From contig NZ_BIMF01000003.1 of assembly GCF_004000945.1 (NCBI RefSeq), positions 248,001 to 312,000 on the forward strand: DNA of 64,000 nt. Direction: 5' to 3'. Shown in pieces: positions 44,247-51,896 of the stretch; within the stretch, counting starts at the first letter, position 1, and every line of letters begins with the position of its first letter. The notes under the pieces are model-generated. The model saw only the letters and a list, made by a program, of their open reading frames with translations, had not been told where the DNA came from and did no database searches. This DNA comes from Paenibacillus lautus NBRC 15380. Lineage in GTDB: Bacteria > Bacillota > Bacilli > Paenibacillales > Paenibacillaceae. The position numbers and the translations under genes are program-made.

Positions 44247-44669
44247 TCAATACATCTCGTTTTTTAAATACTCACGGACATTTCCCGCAAACTGCTCCAG
44301 CACATCAGGCAGAATCGAGGTTAAAGGATGAAGCGCATGCCTGTCCCAGTCATAGTAGTCCTGTACAAGCGGTTTACGCAATCGTACCAGCTCCAGCAGC
44401 ACCTTATGAACCTCTTCGGGGAACACCTTTTCCTCATGATTAATATCCATGATATCTTCATAGCTGCTGGCATCCCGCATAATAAATCCGTCAATCAAGT
44501 AGCTGCCGACATCCGTTACGACTTCGATCGCCAGATGAAGCGCACGCTCCTGAACCAAGCCCAGTACCAGGCCTCCGTCCCATGTTTGTGCCGCAGCACG
44601 CAACCCTTCCGCAATTTCGGGAATCGCGCTCAGACGCCGTTCAATTTGTTCTTGATTCACATAATACAC
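44247..44669 (-). CDS. DUF86 (HepT-fold) protein, YutE-like
   Basis: All-helical protein of 140 residues. DUF86/HepT signature: SYLIDGFIMRDASSYEDIMDI, then LRKPLVQDYYDWD. In HepT toxin RNases the active motif is R-x4-H-x-Y; here it reads Arg98-x4-Gln103-Asp-Tyr105, so the catalytic His is replaced. No MntA-type nucleotidyltransferase antitoxin gene is beside it. It is therefore more likely a non-toxic housekeeping branch than a toxin. Start GTG 44669 has GGAGGAG upstream; it follows the Dabb gene by 44 bases. Confidence 0.82.
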   Translation of the reverse strand: MYYVNQEQIERRLSAIPEIAEGLRAAAQTWDGGLVLGLVQERALHLAIEVVTDVGSYLIDGFIMRDASSYEDIMDINHEEKVFPEEVHKVLLELVRLRKPLVQDYYDWDRHALHPLTSILPDVLEQFAGNVREYLKNEMY

Positions 44670-44713
44670 CGCAAATCTCCTCCAGCCTGTTGTTGTAAGG
44701 TCTATATCATTGC

Positions 44714-45001
44714 CTACACTTCAAAATCTACGCTAAGCGTATGATCTTTCACCGTATTAATGTATTGGATCACTTCCTGGTGAACAGGATGGACGGCATA
44801 TGCTTGCAAATCTTCAAGATTGTCCACTTCAACGATCAAAGCCAAATCATATGAGCGCTCGGAGCGAATAACATCGGCACCCGCCTCAAGGGATCTTAGC
44901 ATCGGAATCTTGCCATCCATATCCCGCAGCACCTGCACCGTCTTCTCAATATTCTCGGCGGATGAGTCCTTCAGTTTGAAAAAAACAATATGTTTAATCA
45001 T
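44714..45001 (-). CDS. Dabb (stress-responsive alpha/beta barrel) protein
   Basis: Small dimeric ferredoxin-like protein of 95 residues: MIKHIVFFKLKDSS, SYDLALIVEVDNLEDLQAY and HPVHQEVIQYI are the Dabb motifs. Functions in the family vary (cyclase, stress protein); here unknown. Start ATG 45001 has GGAGG 8 bases before it; the frame extends to 45124 without support. Confidence 0.88.
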   Translation of the reverse strand: MIKHIVFFKLKDSSAENIEKTVQVLRDMDGKIPMLRSLEAGADVIRSERSYDLALIVEVDNLEDLQAYAVHPVHQEVIQYINTVKDHTLSVDFEV

Positions 45002-45126
45002 CGTCCGTTCCTCCATCTCTAGCATGTATGTAAATCTTTCGTATCTATCATACCCCGTTCGTCCGGAAAAAGAAATCGCTCCCACCAACATATCGGACAT
45101 ATCAGCTGCGCTGGATCTAATCAAAT

Positions 45127-45163
45127 AGGAGCACCGTCTGGCTTACACCAGAATGTGCTCCTG
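45127..45163 (-). terminator. Terminator of the FAD protein gene
   Basis: AGGAGCAC and GTGCTCCT form the outer stem, TCTGG/CCAGA the inner one; the minus strand continues TATTTG. It lies 37 bases after the stop codon at 45200. Confidence 0.65.
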
Positions 45164-45199
45164 AAATCAGCATTCTATTTAAGGGAACAACCGCTGCAA

Positions 45200-46636
45200 T
45201 CACGAACTTAATGGGTTCAGCATGTTCTGGGCAATCCAGACGCCGGCGGCTCCCGCCTGAGCAAGCCCCCTGGTAATTCCGGCGCCATCCCCGCCACAGT
45301 AAAGCCCCTTGATTTCCGTCTCGAAGGACTCCGACAGCTTCGGTCTTGCGGAGTAGAACTTGGCCTCCACCCCGTAGAACAGCGTGTGCTCCGACGCAAT
45401 CCCCGGTGTGACTTTATCAAGTGCTTCGACCATCTCGATCAGGCTTTTCATGGTATTGTACGGCAGCACCAAGCCAAGATCACCAGGAACGGCCTCCTTC
45501 AGCGTCGGCTCCAGAAATCCTTCGCGAATTCGGCCTTCGGTGGATCTCCGGCCACGGAGCACGTCGCCGTATTTCTGTACAATGACCCCGCCGCTGGATA
45601 GATCGTTAGCCCGCTTGCATATTTCACGCGCATATTCATTAGGCTTGTCAAACGGCTCCGTAAACTTATGGGATACGAGCAGCGCAAAGTTTGTATTGGC
45701 TGATCCCAATGCCGGATCTTTATAAGAATGGCCATTGGCTGCCATAACTCCGCTATGGTTCTCAACCACAACATGACCGGAAGGATTGCTGCAGAACGTA
45801 CGCACCCGGGTTCCAACCGAGGTGTTAAAGATGAATTTGCCTTCATACAAATGCTCATTGATCTCGCGCATGACCACATCCGAGGTTTCCACCCGAACGC
45901 CCACGTCTACTTGGTTATTATGCATTTTCAATCTGCGTTTTTCAAGTATGCCGGTCAACCAGGCAGACCCGTCGCGGCCGGGAGCAACCATCACCAGATT
46001 CGCCTCATGGACCTCTCCGCCCTTCATCGCGATGCCGGTGACGCGGTGAGTTCCGTCTTCTTTGACGGTAACAATGTCCTCGACTTCCGCCCGGAAAGCC
46101 ATATCAATTCTAGTCTTCAAATATTCATATATCGACTTCAGAATCTCCAAATTCTGCTCGGTTCCAAGATGTCTTACCTGAGCACGCAGCAGCTTCAGGC
46201 CCGCTGCGTATCCACGCTGTTCAATATCCCGGATCGCATTTGTTGTCGGGTCCGTAATGGCAGGTGTCGCTCCATGCTCCAGATTGATAGCGTCCACATA
46301 TTGGATGAGCTCCATGACTTTGGAGCCGGGCAAATAATCGGTCATCCAGCCGCCAAACTCCGTGGTGATGTTGAATTTGCCGTCGCTGTATGCTCCCGCC
46401 CCACCAAATCCTGCTGTTATCGAGCAGGCCGGCAAACAACCGGCAAATTCCTTACGTCCTACTGCCGGTGGACAGAGCTTAATCTTCTCCTCCAGGATCG
46501 GACAGCTTCTCCGGTAAATATCATGTCCCTTGTCAACCAGGAGCACCTTGCTTCCTGGTGACTTCAATGTCAGTTCATAACAAGCGAAAATACCGGCCGG
46601 ACCGGCACCAACAACGATAACATCATATTTGCTCAT
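45200..46636 (-). CDS. FAD-dependent dehydrogenase-like protein (COG2509)
   Basis: Flavoprotein of 478 residues. The dinucleotide fold GAGPAGIFACYEL is at 10-22, with LLVDKG closing the second strand; GGDGAGITRGLAQAGAAG at the C-terminus is the second FAD contact. Central features are CPILEEKIKLCPP and CSITAGFGGAGAYSDGKFN. The family is uncharacterised (NAD(FAD)-utilising dehydrogenases). GGGGG lies 5 bases before ATG 46636; upstream ATGs at 46639 and 46672 are less well placed. Its leader carries a purine riboswitch with an overlapping terminator, linking the enzyme to purine supply, so oxidation or salvage of a purine-related compound is a reasonable guess. Confidence 0.88.
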   Translation of the reverse strand: MSKYDVIVVGAGPAGIFACYELTLKSPGSKVLLVDKGHDIYRRSCPILEEKIKLCPPAVGRKEFAGCLPACSITAGFGGAGAYSDGKFNITTEFGGWMTDYLPGSKVMELIQYVDAINLEHGATPAITDPTTNAIRDIEQRGYAAGLKLLRAQVRHLGTEQNLEILKSIYEYLKTRIDMAFRAEVEDIVTVKEDGTHRVTGIAMKGGEVHEANLVMVAPGRDGSAWLTGILEKRRLKMHNNQVDVGVRVETSDVVMREINEHLYEGKFIFNTSVGTRVRTFCSNPSGHVVVENHSGVMAANGHSYKDPALGSANTNFALLVSHKFTEPFDKPNEYAREICKRANDLSSGGVIVQKYGDVLRGRRSTEGRIREGFLEPTLKEAVPGDLGLVLPYNTMKSLIEMVEALDKVTPGIASEHTLFYGVEAKFYSARPKLSESFETEIKGLYCGGDGAGITRGLAQAGAAGVWIAQNMLNPLSS

Positions 46637-46686
46637 CATATCCCCCTGTGTGTTTGACTGTCGCTTCTGCACACCGCTCTGGGCAC

Positions 46687-46739
46687 AAAAAAATCCTGCT
46701 TCGAATAGGTATGCTTGCGCATCCTATTCGTAGTCAGGA
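46687..46739 (-). terminator. Riboswitch expression platform: terminator overlapping the aptamer
   Basis: On the minus strand TCCTG + CGAATAGG + ATGC, loop GCAA, then GCAT + CCTATTCG + CAGGA and seven T (46687-46693). The 5' arm consists of the 3' strands of aptamer helices P3 and P1, so aptamer and terminator cannot coexist. I see no separate antiterminator. This predicts read-through when ligand is bound. Confidence 0.75.
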
Positions 46740-46795
46740 ATTTAAGGTCCCTTGTAGAAACCCCTGAACCTTATTTTCAGGGATATACGAATAAG
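46723..46795 (-). promoter_or_regulatory. Purine riboswitch aptamer, guanine-type specificity base
   Basis: Minus-strand RNA of about 73 bases fits the purine class: P1 TTATTCGTA/TACGAATAG, P2 CCCTGA/TTCAGGG, junction J2/3 GTTTCTAC, P3 AGGGA/TTCCT with loop CCTTAAA, and J3/1 ACT. The base that pairs with ligand (position 74 in the xpt numbering) is C, the guanine/hypoxanthine type; adenine riboswitches have U. It lies 87 bases before the FAD protein start and about 20 bases after the predicted RNA start. Confidence 0.9.
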
Positions 46796-46822
46796 CATCT
46801 TTTTTCTTCTTCAACCATAGTT

Positions 46823-46851
46823 AATATAAAACGGATTTACGAATGAGTCAA
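46823..46851 (-). promoter_or_regulatory. Sigma-A promoter of the riboswitch-controlled gene
   Basis: On the minus strand TTGACT (46846-46851), 17-base spacer, TATATT (46823-46828). RNA would begin near 46816, just before the aptamer. Confidence 0.7.
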
Positions 46852-46888
46852 TAGATAATGTGTTTATCGTTCGTATTTGACTCTATTC
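46841..46888. repeat. Long imperfect dyad at the -35 region
   Basis: GAATGAGTCAATA (46841-46853) is mirrored by TATTTGACTCTATTC (46874-46888), with an inner GATAA/TTATC (46854-46868). The left arm contains the -35 box of the riboswitch promoter. The next 155 bases (46889-47044) show no feature that I recognise. Confidence 0.5.
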
Positions 46889-47044
46889 ATCCTCGTTTTA
46901 AACCTCTTTTCCCCCAATAAACATCATAAAAAGGCGAACAATACATCAAAATAATCAATCAAACGGGTAGGTCTATCGGACCATTACATCCGACTTATAA
47001 ATCAGGTAACAACGAAATGGAAACAATTGTTTGATGATTGGCTA

Positions 47045-47074
47045 TTGAAAAGTGAGTGTCGAATATTGTAGTAT
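47045..47074 (+). promoter_or_regulatory. Promoter of the double-HTH gene
   Basis: TTGAAA (47045-47050), 18-base spacer, TAGTAT (47069-47074), 25 bases before the start codon. Confidence 0.5.
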
Positions 47075-47098
47075 TGTGTTAAAAAAATCGGAGGAATT

Positions 47099-47695
47099 AT
47101 GCCTACACAACTGCAGCAAGAAAAACACTCCATTGAGGCGTGGTCCCTGATCAATCGTAAATATTTGGGGAAAGGTGTGCGAGTCAAGCGCTTTCGCCGG
47201 CCGACCCGCTGCCAAATTCGCAACCGCGTCCTACTAGCCGTACTTATGGCCAACGATATCAAATTGTCGCAATTGGCCGAGGAACTGGGAGTATCCTCCC
47301 GTAGTGTCAGCGCCTGGGTATATGAGGGACGCGTTCCCGGTAAAAACAACCTGGAGAAGGCCTGTGACTACTTGGGTTATCCCCGCCACATTCTCTTCAG
47401 GGAAGAACTGCTGGACAAGTCACCTTTAATCTGTCAGCCGGCGCCTTCCCGCTTCATGAAACGCACCCTGACACGCTCACCCGTTAGCAATCGGATTCTG
47501 ACAGGCCTGTGCATGGTTCATGATTTGTCGGTAAGCGATGTCAGCCGCTGGATCGGCGTGCATCCCGGCACATTCCGCAAATGGCTGCACCAGGGCACCG
47601 TGCCATCCGCAGCGTTCCAGGAAAAAGCGGAACAGTTCTTCCGTATCCCTAAATCTGTTCTATTCGCAGATTGCGCATTAAAGCAAAATTCCTAA
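47099..47695 (+). CDS. Protein with two tandem XRE-like helix-turn-helix domains
   Basis: Protein of 198 residues, not matched to a named family by eye. Two similar segments, about 41-101 and 130-190, share the order (I/S)xNRxL, a short helix, LSQLAEELGVSSRSVSAWV versus VSDVSRWIGVHPGTFRKWL, (E/Q)GxVP, EKA and P..(I/V)LF. Each looks like a five-helix XRE/Cro DNA-binding domain. The N-terminus (VRVKRFRRPTR) is very basic. GGAGG precedes the ATG. A double HTH in one chain would bind two half-sites without dimerising. Target unknown; the divergent FAD gene promoter with its dyad is a candidate. Confidence 0.78.
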   Translation: MPTQLQQEKHSIEAWSLINRKYLGKGVRVKRFRRPTRCQIRNRVLLAVLMANDIKLSQLAEELGVSSRSVSAWVYEGRVPGKNNLEKACDYLGYPRHILFREELLDKSPLICQPAPSRFMKRTLTRSPVSNRILTGLCMVHDLSVSDVSRWIGVHPGTFRKWLHQGTVPSAAFQEKAEQFFRIPKSVLFADCALKQNS

Positions 47696-47745
47696 TTGAA
47701 GTTGCACGTTATATTATAACCATACTTACTATTCAACCAATGCTC

Positions 47746-47786
47746 AGCTTGCCGGGTCGATCCGGCTAAGCCGGGCTTATTTTCTG
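47746..47786 (+). terminator. GC-rich hairpin after the double-HTH gene
   Basis: GCCGG (47751-47755) pairs with CCGGC (47762-47766), with an alternative AGCC/GGCT pairing to GCCGGGCT, followed by TATTTTC. Probable terminator. Confidence 0.4.
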
Positions 47787-47864
47787 TTATGGCATATTTC
47801 GAGATGATCAGGGAATACAAGTAACATTCCGTTTGCATCATCCAACAATTGAGGTGACAGAAAT

Positions 47865-48056
47865 ATGACGCTACGTCAAAAGCAAATTGGTGCTGCACTG
47901 GGATTGCTGGCCGGAACAACCATGGGAAGCGGTTTTGGATTCCTGCTGGGCTGGCACTCCTTTAATCTGATCGTCCTGGTGGTCCTCTTCGGTTTATTCG
48001 GAGTAACGGCTGGTCTTTGGCTAGGCTCCCGAATGATATTCAAAGAGCTGCCTTAA
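47865..48056 (+). CDS. Small membrane protein with glycine-zipper helices, 63 residues
   Basis: Not recognised. Two hydrophobic helices (about 9-29 and 34-56) carry repeated small residues (GAALGLLAGTTMGSGFGFLLG; GLFGVTAGLWLG), a glycine-zipper pattern that favours helix packing or oligomers. GAGGTGA precedes the ATG. A cluster of hairpins follows the stop codon. Confidence 0.65.
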   Translation: MTLRQKQIGAALGLLAGTTMGSGFGFLLGWHSFNLIVLVVLFGLFGVTAGLWLGSRMIFKELP

Positions 48057-48058
48057 TG

Positions 48059-48147
48059 AACGATACGATTCATCGTTCTGCCTCTTCCTCGCTGAGAATG
48101 GAGGCAGAACCACAAAAAGAAGACCGGAGATTCCGGCCTTCTTTGTT
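48059..48147. terminator. Three consecutive hairpins, the last a bidirectional terminator
   Basis: AACGAT/ATCGTT (48059-48077), GTTCTGCCTC/GAGGCAGAAC (48075-48110, perfect 10-base stem) and AAAGAAGACCGGA/TCCGGCCTTCTTT (48115-48144). The third has T-runs on both strands and separates convergent genes. Confidence 0.7.
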
Positions 48148-48188
48148 ATTCATTCGTTATGGGGCCTCGCATAAACAACATATAACGG

Positions 48189-48884
48189 TCAAGATACAGC
48201 AGCGCCTTCGTTCTTGGGAGCTTCAGCAGCCTCATCGGTGATAGCTCCCGTGGCAGGGCTGCCGACGGTCGTATCCGGTATATCCAGGTTGATCCAAGTT
48301 TTGCCTCCGTCCTCGGTTTTGGCTTGACCGCTGAATCCCGTTTCAGGCGATGTGAAATGGAGAAATCCGGCATTCGGCGTGCTTCCAATCCGAATCCACG
48401 TCTCCCCGCCATCCATAGTGCGGTACAGATCGTTATTCTCCATCACCGTCCAGGCCTGCTTACCATTCAGCGCAAAGATTTGACGTACGGTGCCTTTCGG
48501 CTGAGCTTGAACCTCCCATTCCGTACCACCGTTATCACTAAAAGCAATCCAGCCCTCTCCGCCAATCCAGCCCGAGCTATGATTAATGAGCCGGACCGCC
48601 GTCACATCCGCTAAATCCACATCGGGTTCAGCGGCCTGATGATCTGGAGTAACGTCCGTATCATCATCCGGTTCTGCAACGGCACCGCTTCCAGCGGCGT
48701 CATCGTCTTCTGAGCCGGATGAGGGCTCTGTCTCCGGGGCATCCTCATTCGAAGAATTCACCGATTGCTCCGGTACCGGAAGCTCAGCCGTATTCCCCTC
48801 ATCCGTTGGTTGACATCCAACAGACAAACTAACGACAACGAGCAGCAGCAAAATAAAGCTAAGCCCTTTTCGAGGTTTTATCAC
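48189..48884 (-). CDS. Lipoprotein with BNR/sialidase-like repeats
   Basis: Surface lipoprotein of 231 residues. The signal ends in lipobox LSVGC with lipidated Cys24; an acidic low-complexity linker (about 28-90) follows, then beta-propeller blades with Asp-box type motifs: AFSDNGGTEWEV, YRTMDGGETWIRI, KTEDGGKTWINL. Only about three repeats are present, fewer than a closed six- or seven-blade propeller needs, so it may oligomerise or be a degenerate fragment. GTG start with AAGGGGTG before it. Related in style to YCF48-like proteins; function unknown. Confidence 0.8.
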   Translation of the reverse strand: MIKPRKGLSFILLLLVVVSLSVGCQPTDEGNTAELPVPEQSVNSSNEDAPETEPSSGSEDDDAAGSGAVAEPDDDTDVTPDHQAAEPDVDLADVTAVRLINHSSGWIGGEGWIAFSDNGGTEWEVQAQPKGTVRQIFALNGKQAWTVMENNDLYRTMDGGETWIRIGSTPNAGFLHFTSPETGFSGQAKTEDGGKTWINLDIPDTTVGSPATGAITDEAAEAPKNEGAAVS

Positions 48885-49026
48885 AGGATCACACCCCTTG
48901 TATTCAAAATAACCAGCCAGTAATGCTAACAGGTCTTATATTATAAATCCAACTCCATCGAATTCACCCTAAAGCTGAACGGTTCCTCTTGTTTAGTATA
49001 ACGCGATTTCCACATGAAGAGGAACG

Positions 49027-49071
49027 AAAAAAGCTGTTCTTCAAGTTAAATTTCCACTTGAAAAACAGCTT
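49027..49071 (-). terminator. Terminator of tRNA-Leu
   Basis: AGCTGTTCTTCAAGT (49032-49046) pairs with ACTTGAAAAACAGCT (49056-49070); the minus strand then reads TTTTTTC. Confidence 0.85.
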
Positions 49072-49082
49072 TGCTTCATAGA

Positions 49083-49166
<84 letters not shown>

Positions 49167-49207
49167 ATGTTATGTAAGTCGTGATCGAGTTGATCACCGT
49201 AATTAAG

Positions 49208-49236
49208 AGTATATTACGCCCAGAGTTAAAAAGCAA
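49208..49236 (-). promoter_or_regulatory. Promoter of tRNA-Leu
   Basis: On the minus strand TTGCTT (49231-49236), 17-base spacer, TATACT (49208-49213), 42 bases before the mature tRNA 5' end. Confidence 0.55.
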
Positions 49237-49301
49237 GCATTTTTTTAAAAAAATTGTCGAAACCATCAAACTACATATGGTTTCGACAGCTCAAGTTGAT
49301 C

Positions 49302-50282
49302 TCAGATGGTCCATTGATCATGTATGACGCCAGATAACACCCAGTTCTCCCCATCTTGTTCAAATACAAGCCGGAGGCTTTCCCAATCCATCCCCGCATA
49401 ATCAGGATGAACTCCATCGAAGTAATACTCGACAATGACAGCTCCCTTATACTGGCTGCTTGCATTGTTCACCGTATTTCCTTCGCTCTTGGATTGGTTG
49501 TAACCGATCCATGGCGCTGCGGCAAAATCGCGGGTATAGATGAATTTATTAAAATAGTTCTCAAAATTCAACGAGATTGGTTCTCCGCTGCCATCATACT
49601 CACCCCATCGGTATAAGGTATCGTGGTTAAATCCCTTCCTCAGCTGCTGCTTGCCAAGTGTGACATCCTTCTGCCGGTCAACATGCGCATAAGGGGAAAA
49701 AGTGATCCCGTTTGGATGAGCGAGCTCTGCAAGCTTTTCAAAATCCTTGTTTTTCAAAAATGTTATCGCTTGATCACTCTTCTTGGACAGGACTGCTTCT
49801 GCCTCCTTCGGGGTGAGTAACGGATAGATCATAGCTTCTTTAGCCTGGTTATTCCAAACAACCTTACCTCCCAAACCCTCTGCCGAGAATCGGAGGGGGA
49901 TATAAATACGTCCCTCCTTGAGCAGAGGCGGGGCATCCAGGGTCACAGCTTTGCCGTCTTTCATGGCATGATTCTGCCCCACGGTGTAACTCGTTGAATG
50001 TGTGCCATTACTTACAATGGCCGTCTGCTTGGCTTGGTCCCAACGCACTTCGGCTCCCATCGCTGTTGAAATGCCACGGAAAGGCACCATCACCCTGCCG
50101 TTATGAATAAAGGGAGGTGATTCCAGCAGAAGTCGGCCTCCATTCACCCGAACTTCGATAGGTCCACCTGAGGATGTGTCCGCAGCCCAAGCTTCTCCTC
50201 CATAAGCCACGGAACCGGTCATCCCTAACACTACCGCCACGATCCCAGCCAGCAGCCTTCTCACGCCTTGACGTTTCTTCAT
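49302..50282 (-). CDS. Secreted protein with copper amine oxidase N-terminal (stalk) domain
   Basis: Exported protein of 326 residues. A signal peptide with basic start (KKRQGVRRLLAGIVAVVLG) and an AWA cleavage site near 33 precedes the Cu_amine_oxidN1 domain (about 40-150): VRVNGGRLLLESPPFIHNGRVMVPFRGI and the repeat LLKEGRIYIPLRF. The C-terminal half is a unique domain with no family I recognise, resembling small NTF2-like folds in length. The stalk domain is very common in Paenibacillus surface proteins and does not imply oxidase activity. Start ATG 50282 has GGAGGGGAG 8 bases before it. TATAAT at 50326-50331 lacks a good -35. Confidence 0.85.
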   Translation of the reverse strand: MKKRQGVRRLLAGIVAVVLGMTGSVAYGGEAWAADTSSGGPIEVRVNGGRLLLESPPFIHNGRVMVPFRGISTAMGAEVRWDQAKQTAIVSNGTHSTSYTVGQNHAMKDGKAVTLDAPPLLKEGRIYIPLRFSAEGLGGKVVWNNQAKEAMIYPLLTPKEAEAVLSKKSDQAITFLKNKDFEKLAELAHPNGITFSPYAHVDRQKDVTLGKQQLRKGFNHDTLYRWGEYDGSGEPISLNFENYFNKFIYTRDFAAAPWIGYNQSKSEGNTVNNASSQYKGAVIVEYYFDGVHPDYAGMDWESLRLVFEQDGENWVLSGVIHDQWTI

Positions 50283-50505
50283 CACAAACTCTCCCCTCCT
50301 AAAGCCCGGTTCACTATCTATTTTCATTATATAAGATTTATAACCCTTAGGCCCATCCATAATCGGATTTACTATTTTTCTGTCCCAGCCGTCTCGATTG
50401 GATAAAAACTCTCCACTGTATGTTTATTCAATAAACCCTTCATACTAATACAACGTTGTCATGGATTGGCGTGTCATAAACCATATGAAATGTGAGGAAA
50501 TAACG

Positions 50506-50766
50506 ATGTATATCAAAAAATATGCGATCACCCTGCTGTCAGGCTCCCTCTGCCTTTCTTATACCGTGCTTACAGATTGTCTGTTCGGGTTCCCATGGTA
50601 TAACTTTATGATCAACTGGCAGTTTACTCTATTCTCCATCATAGAGAAGCTAACGGTTACGGTGCTGCTATGTCTCCTAATCCTTCCCGATTGTTATCGG
50701 GCATTCAAAAATAAAAAGCCCCGTGATTCAAACCAAAGTCCTGGAAACGCGGGACATGGTTCATGA
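50506..50766 (+). CDS. Small hypothetical membrane protein, 86 residues
   Basis: Not recognised. Two hydrophobic segments (about 7-25 and 37-60) with aromatic residues between them (LFGFPWYNFMINWQF) and a basic, polar tail. GTGAGGAAA precedes ATG 50506; the longer frame to 50461 has no site. Its last 6 bases overlap the convergent germination gene stop. Moderate support only. Confidence 0.5.
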   Translation: MYIKKYAITLLSGSLCLSYTVLTDCLFGFPWYNFMINWQFTLFSIIEKLTVTVLLCLLILPDCYRAFKNKKPRDSNQSPGNAGHGS

Positions 50767-51882
50767 ACCGGAGCTAGATTCGGACTTTGCCTTTCCCTCA
50801 GAACTTACCCTGCGTATCAAACCGATCAGGACAAGCAGCAAGGGCACTGCGATTGAAAATATAGGGAGAACCATATATAGATGTTGGCTTCCTTTCATAA
50901 GATGCTCGCTATACGAGCGGGCGAGAATCATCGAATTACCGAGCATGATTAAAGCGAAAGGATAAATCAATTTTTGATAGGGAATGTTGAACAGCTCGGA
51001 TGCAGAGATCAATGCAGCATAATAATACAGACTTATTTTGAAAAACACACCAATAATTAGAACCATCACGATCAGAATTTCCGTCCGCTCAATCAGCTCC
51101 GAAATATTGGCTTTTCCGACCATCGTCAGCAGTGGAAAAACCGAACGCTCCGTGATGTTGTCCCCAAGCACAGAAATGGTAACGGCAGAGGTTAGCGCCA
51201 GCATCATTCCGCTGAATAAAATAGCCAGATACCCTGCCTTAATCCCGCTCTTCTGCTGGCTCAGATGCGGAAGGAGGACCGTAGCAACGATCAACTCCCC
51301 AAACGGGAAATGCATATTTTTTTTCAATACAGATTCAATGATGGGTTGTATGCCGTTACCCAGAACAGGAAGCAAGCGATGGACTTCCACGATCGATGAA
51401 AATACGATAACCAGGGCGCTGAATACGCTGATCAGCAGAACAATCGCCAAGAAGATCAAAGCGGTACGCCCAAGCACCTCCAAACCTTGATGAAGCACAA
51501 AAGCAACGGTCATCACCATGATCAGATTGACAATGAGGAGGGGGGTCTCCTTAAGGGCTGCCGAAGCCATTACCAACAACCCTCCGTCCACGATATCTCT
51601 GGAGCCTGTATACAGATAAAACACGCAGTAGGATACCCCCACCAATCCCCCTAAATATTTCCCAAGCAATATTCGATAATAAACCGTCGGCAAATGATCA
51701 GGAAACATGGAGTATAAGTAAACATTCAGCGAATAAATCATCGTCCCGATTACCATGCCAATCAGCAGCCCAATCCACGAATCCTTACCAGCCTGCAGCC
51801 CCATGTTCACGACAAGTGTTGTTCCGAACTGAAACAGTACCAGCAACGAGAAGAACTGCAGCGGACTGATTTTCACCTTCAC
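50761..51882 (-). CDS. gerB: Spore germination protein GerB/GerAB family
   Basis: Ten-helix membrane protein of 373 residues in the amino acid-permease superfamily (Spore_permease). It is the nutrient-binding B subunit of a germinant receptor in the inner spore membrane. The front ISPLQFFSLLVLFQFGTTLVV and the YYRILLGKYLGGLVG region are family-typical. It follows the gerC gene by 14 bases and is the last gene of the A-C-B operon. The germinant cannot be predicted. Confidence 0.92.
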   Translation of the reverse strand: MKVKISPLQFFSLLVLFQFGTTLVVNMGLQAGKDSWIGLLIGMVIGTMIYSLNVYLYSMFPDHLPTVYYRILLGKYLGGLVGVSYCVFYLYTGSRDIVDGGLLVMASAALKETPLLIVNLIMVMTVAFVLHQGLEVLGRTALIFLAIVLLISVFSALVIVFSSIVEVHRLLPVLGNGIQPIIESVLKKNMHFPFGELIVATVLLPHLSQQKSGIKAGYLAILFSGMMLALTSAVTISVLGDNITERSVFPLLTMVGKANISELIERTEILIVMVLIIGVFFKISLYYYAALISASELFNIPYQKLIYPFALIMLGNSMILARSYSEHLMKGSQHLYMVLPIFSIAVPLLLVLIGLIRRVSSEGKAKSESSSGS

Positions 51883-51896
51883 TTTTCAGCTCTCCT

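Noticed and set aside
43894-44250. 118-codon minus-strand frame between the DUF948 and DUF86 genes
   Set aside because: It crosses the DUF86 terminator and overlaps the DUF948 ribosome site and start region; no ribosome site of its own and no family pattern.
45728-46561. 277-codon plus-strand frame opposite the FAD protein gene
   Set aside because: Antisense to conserved FAD-binding sequence; no ribosome site.
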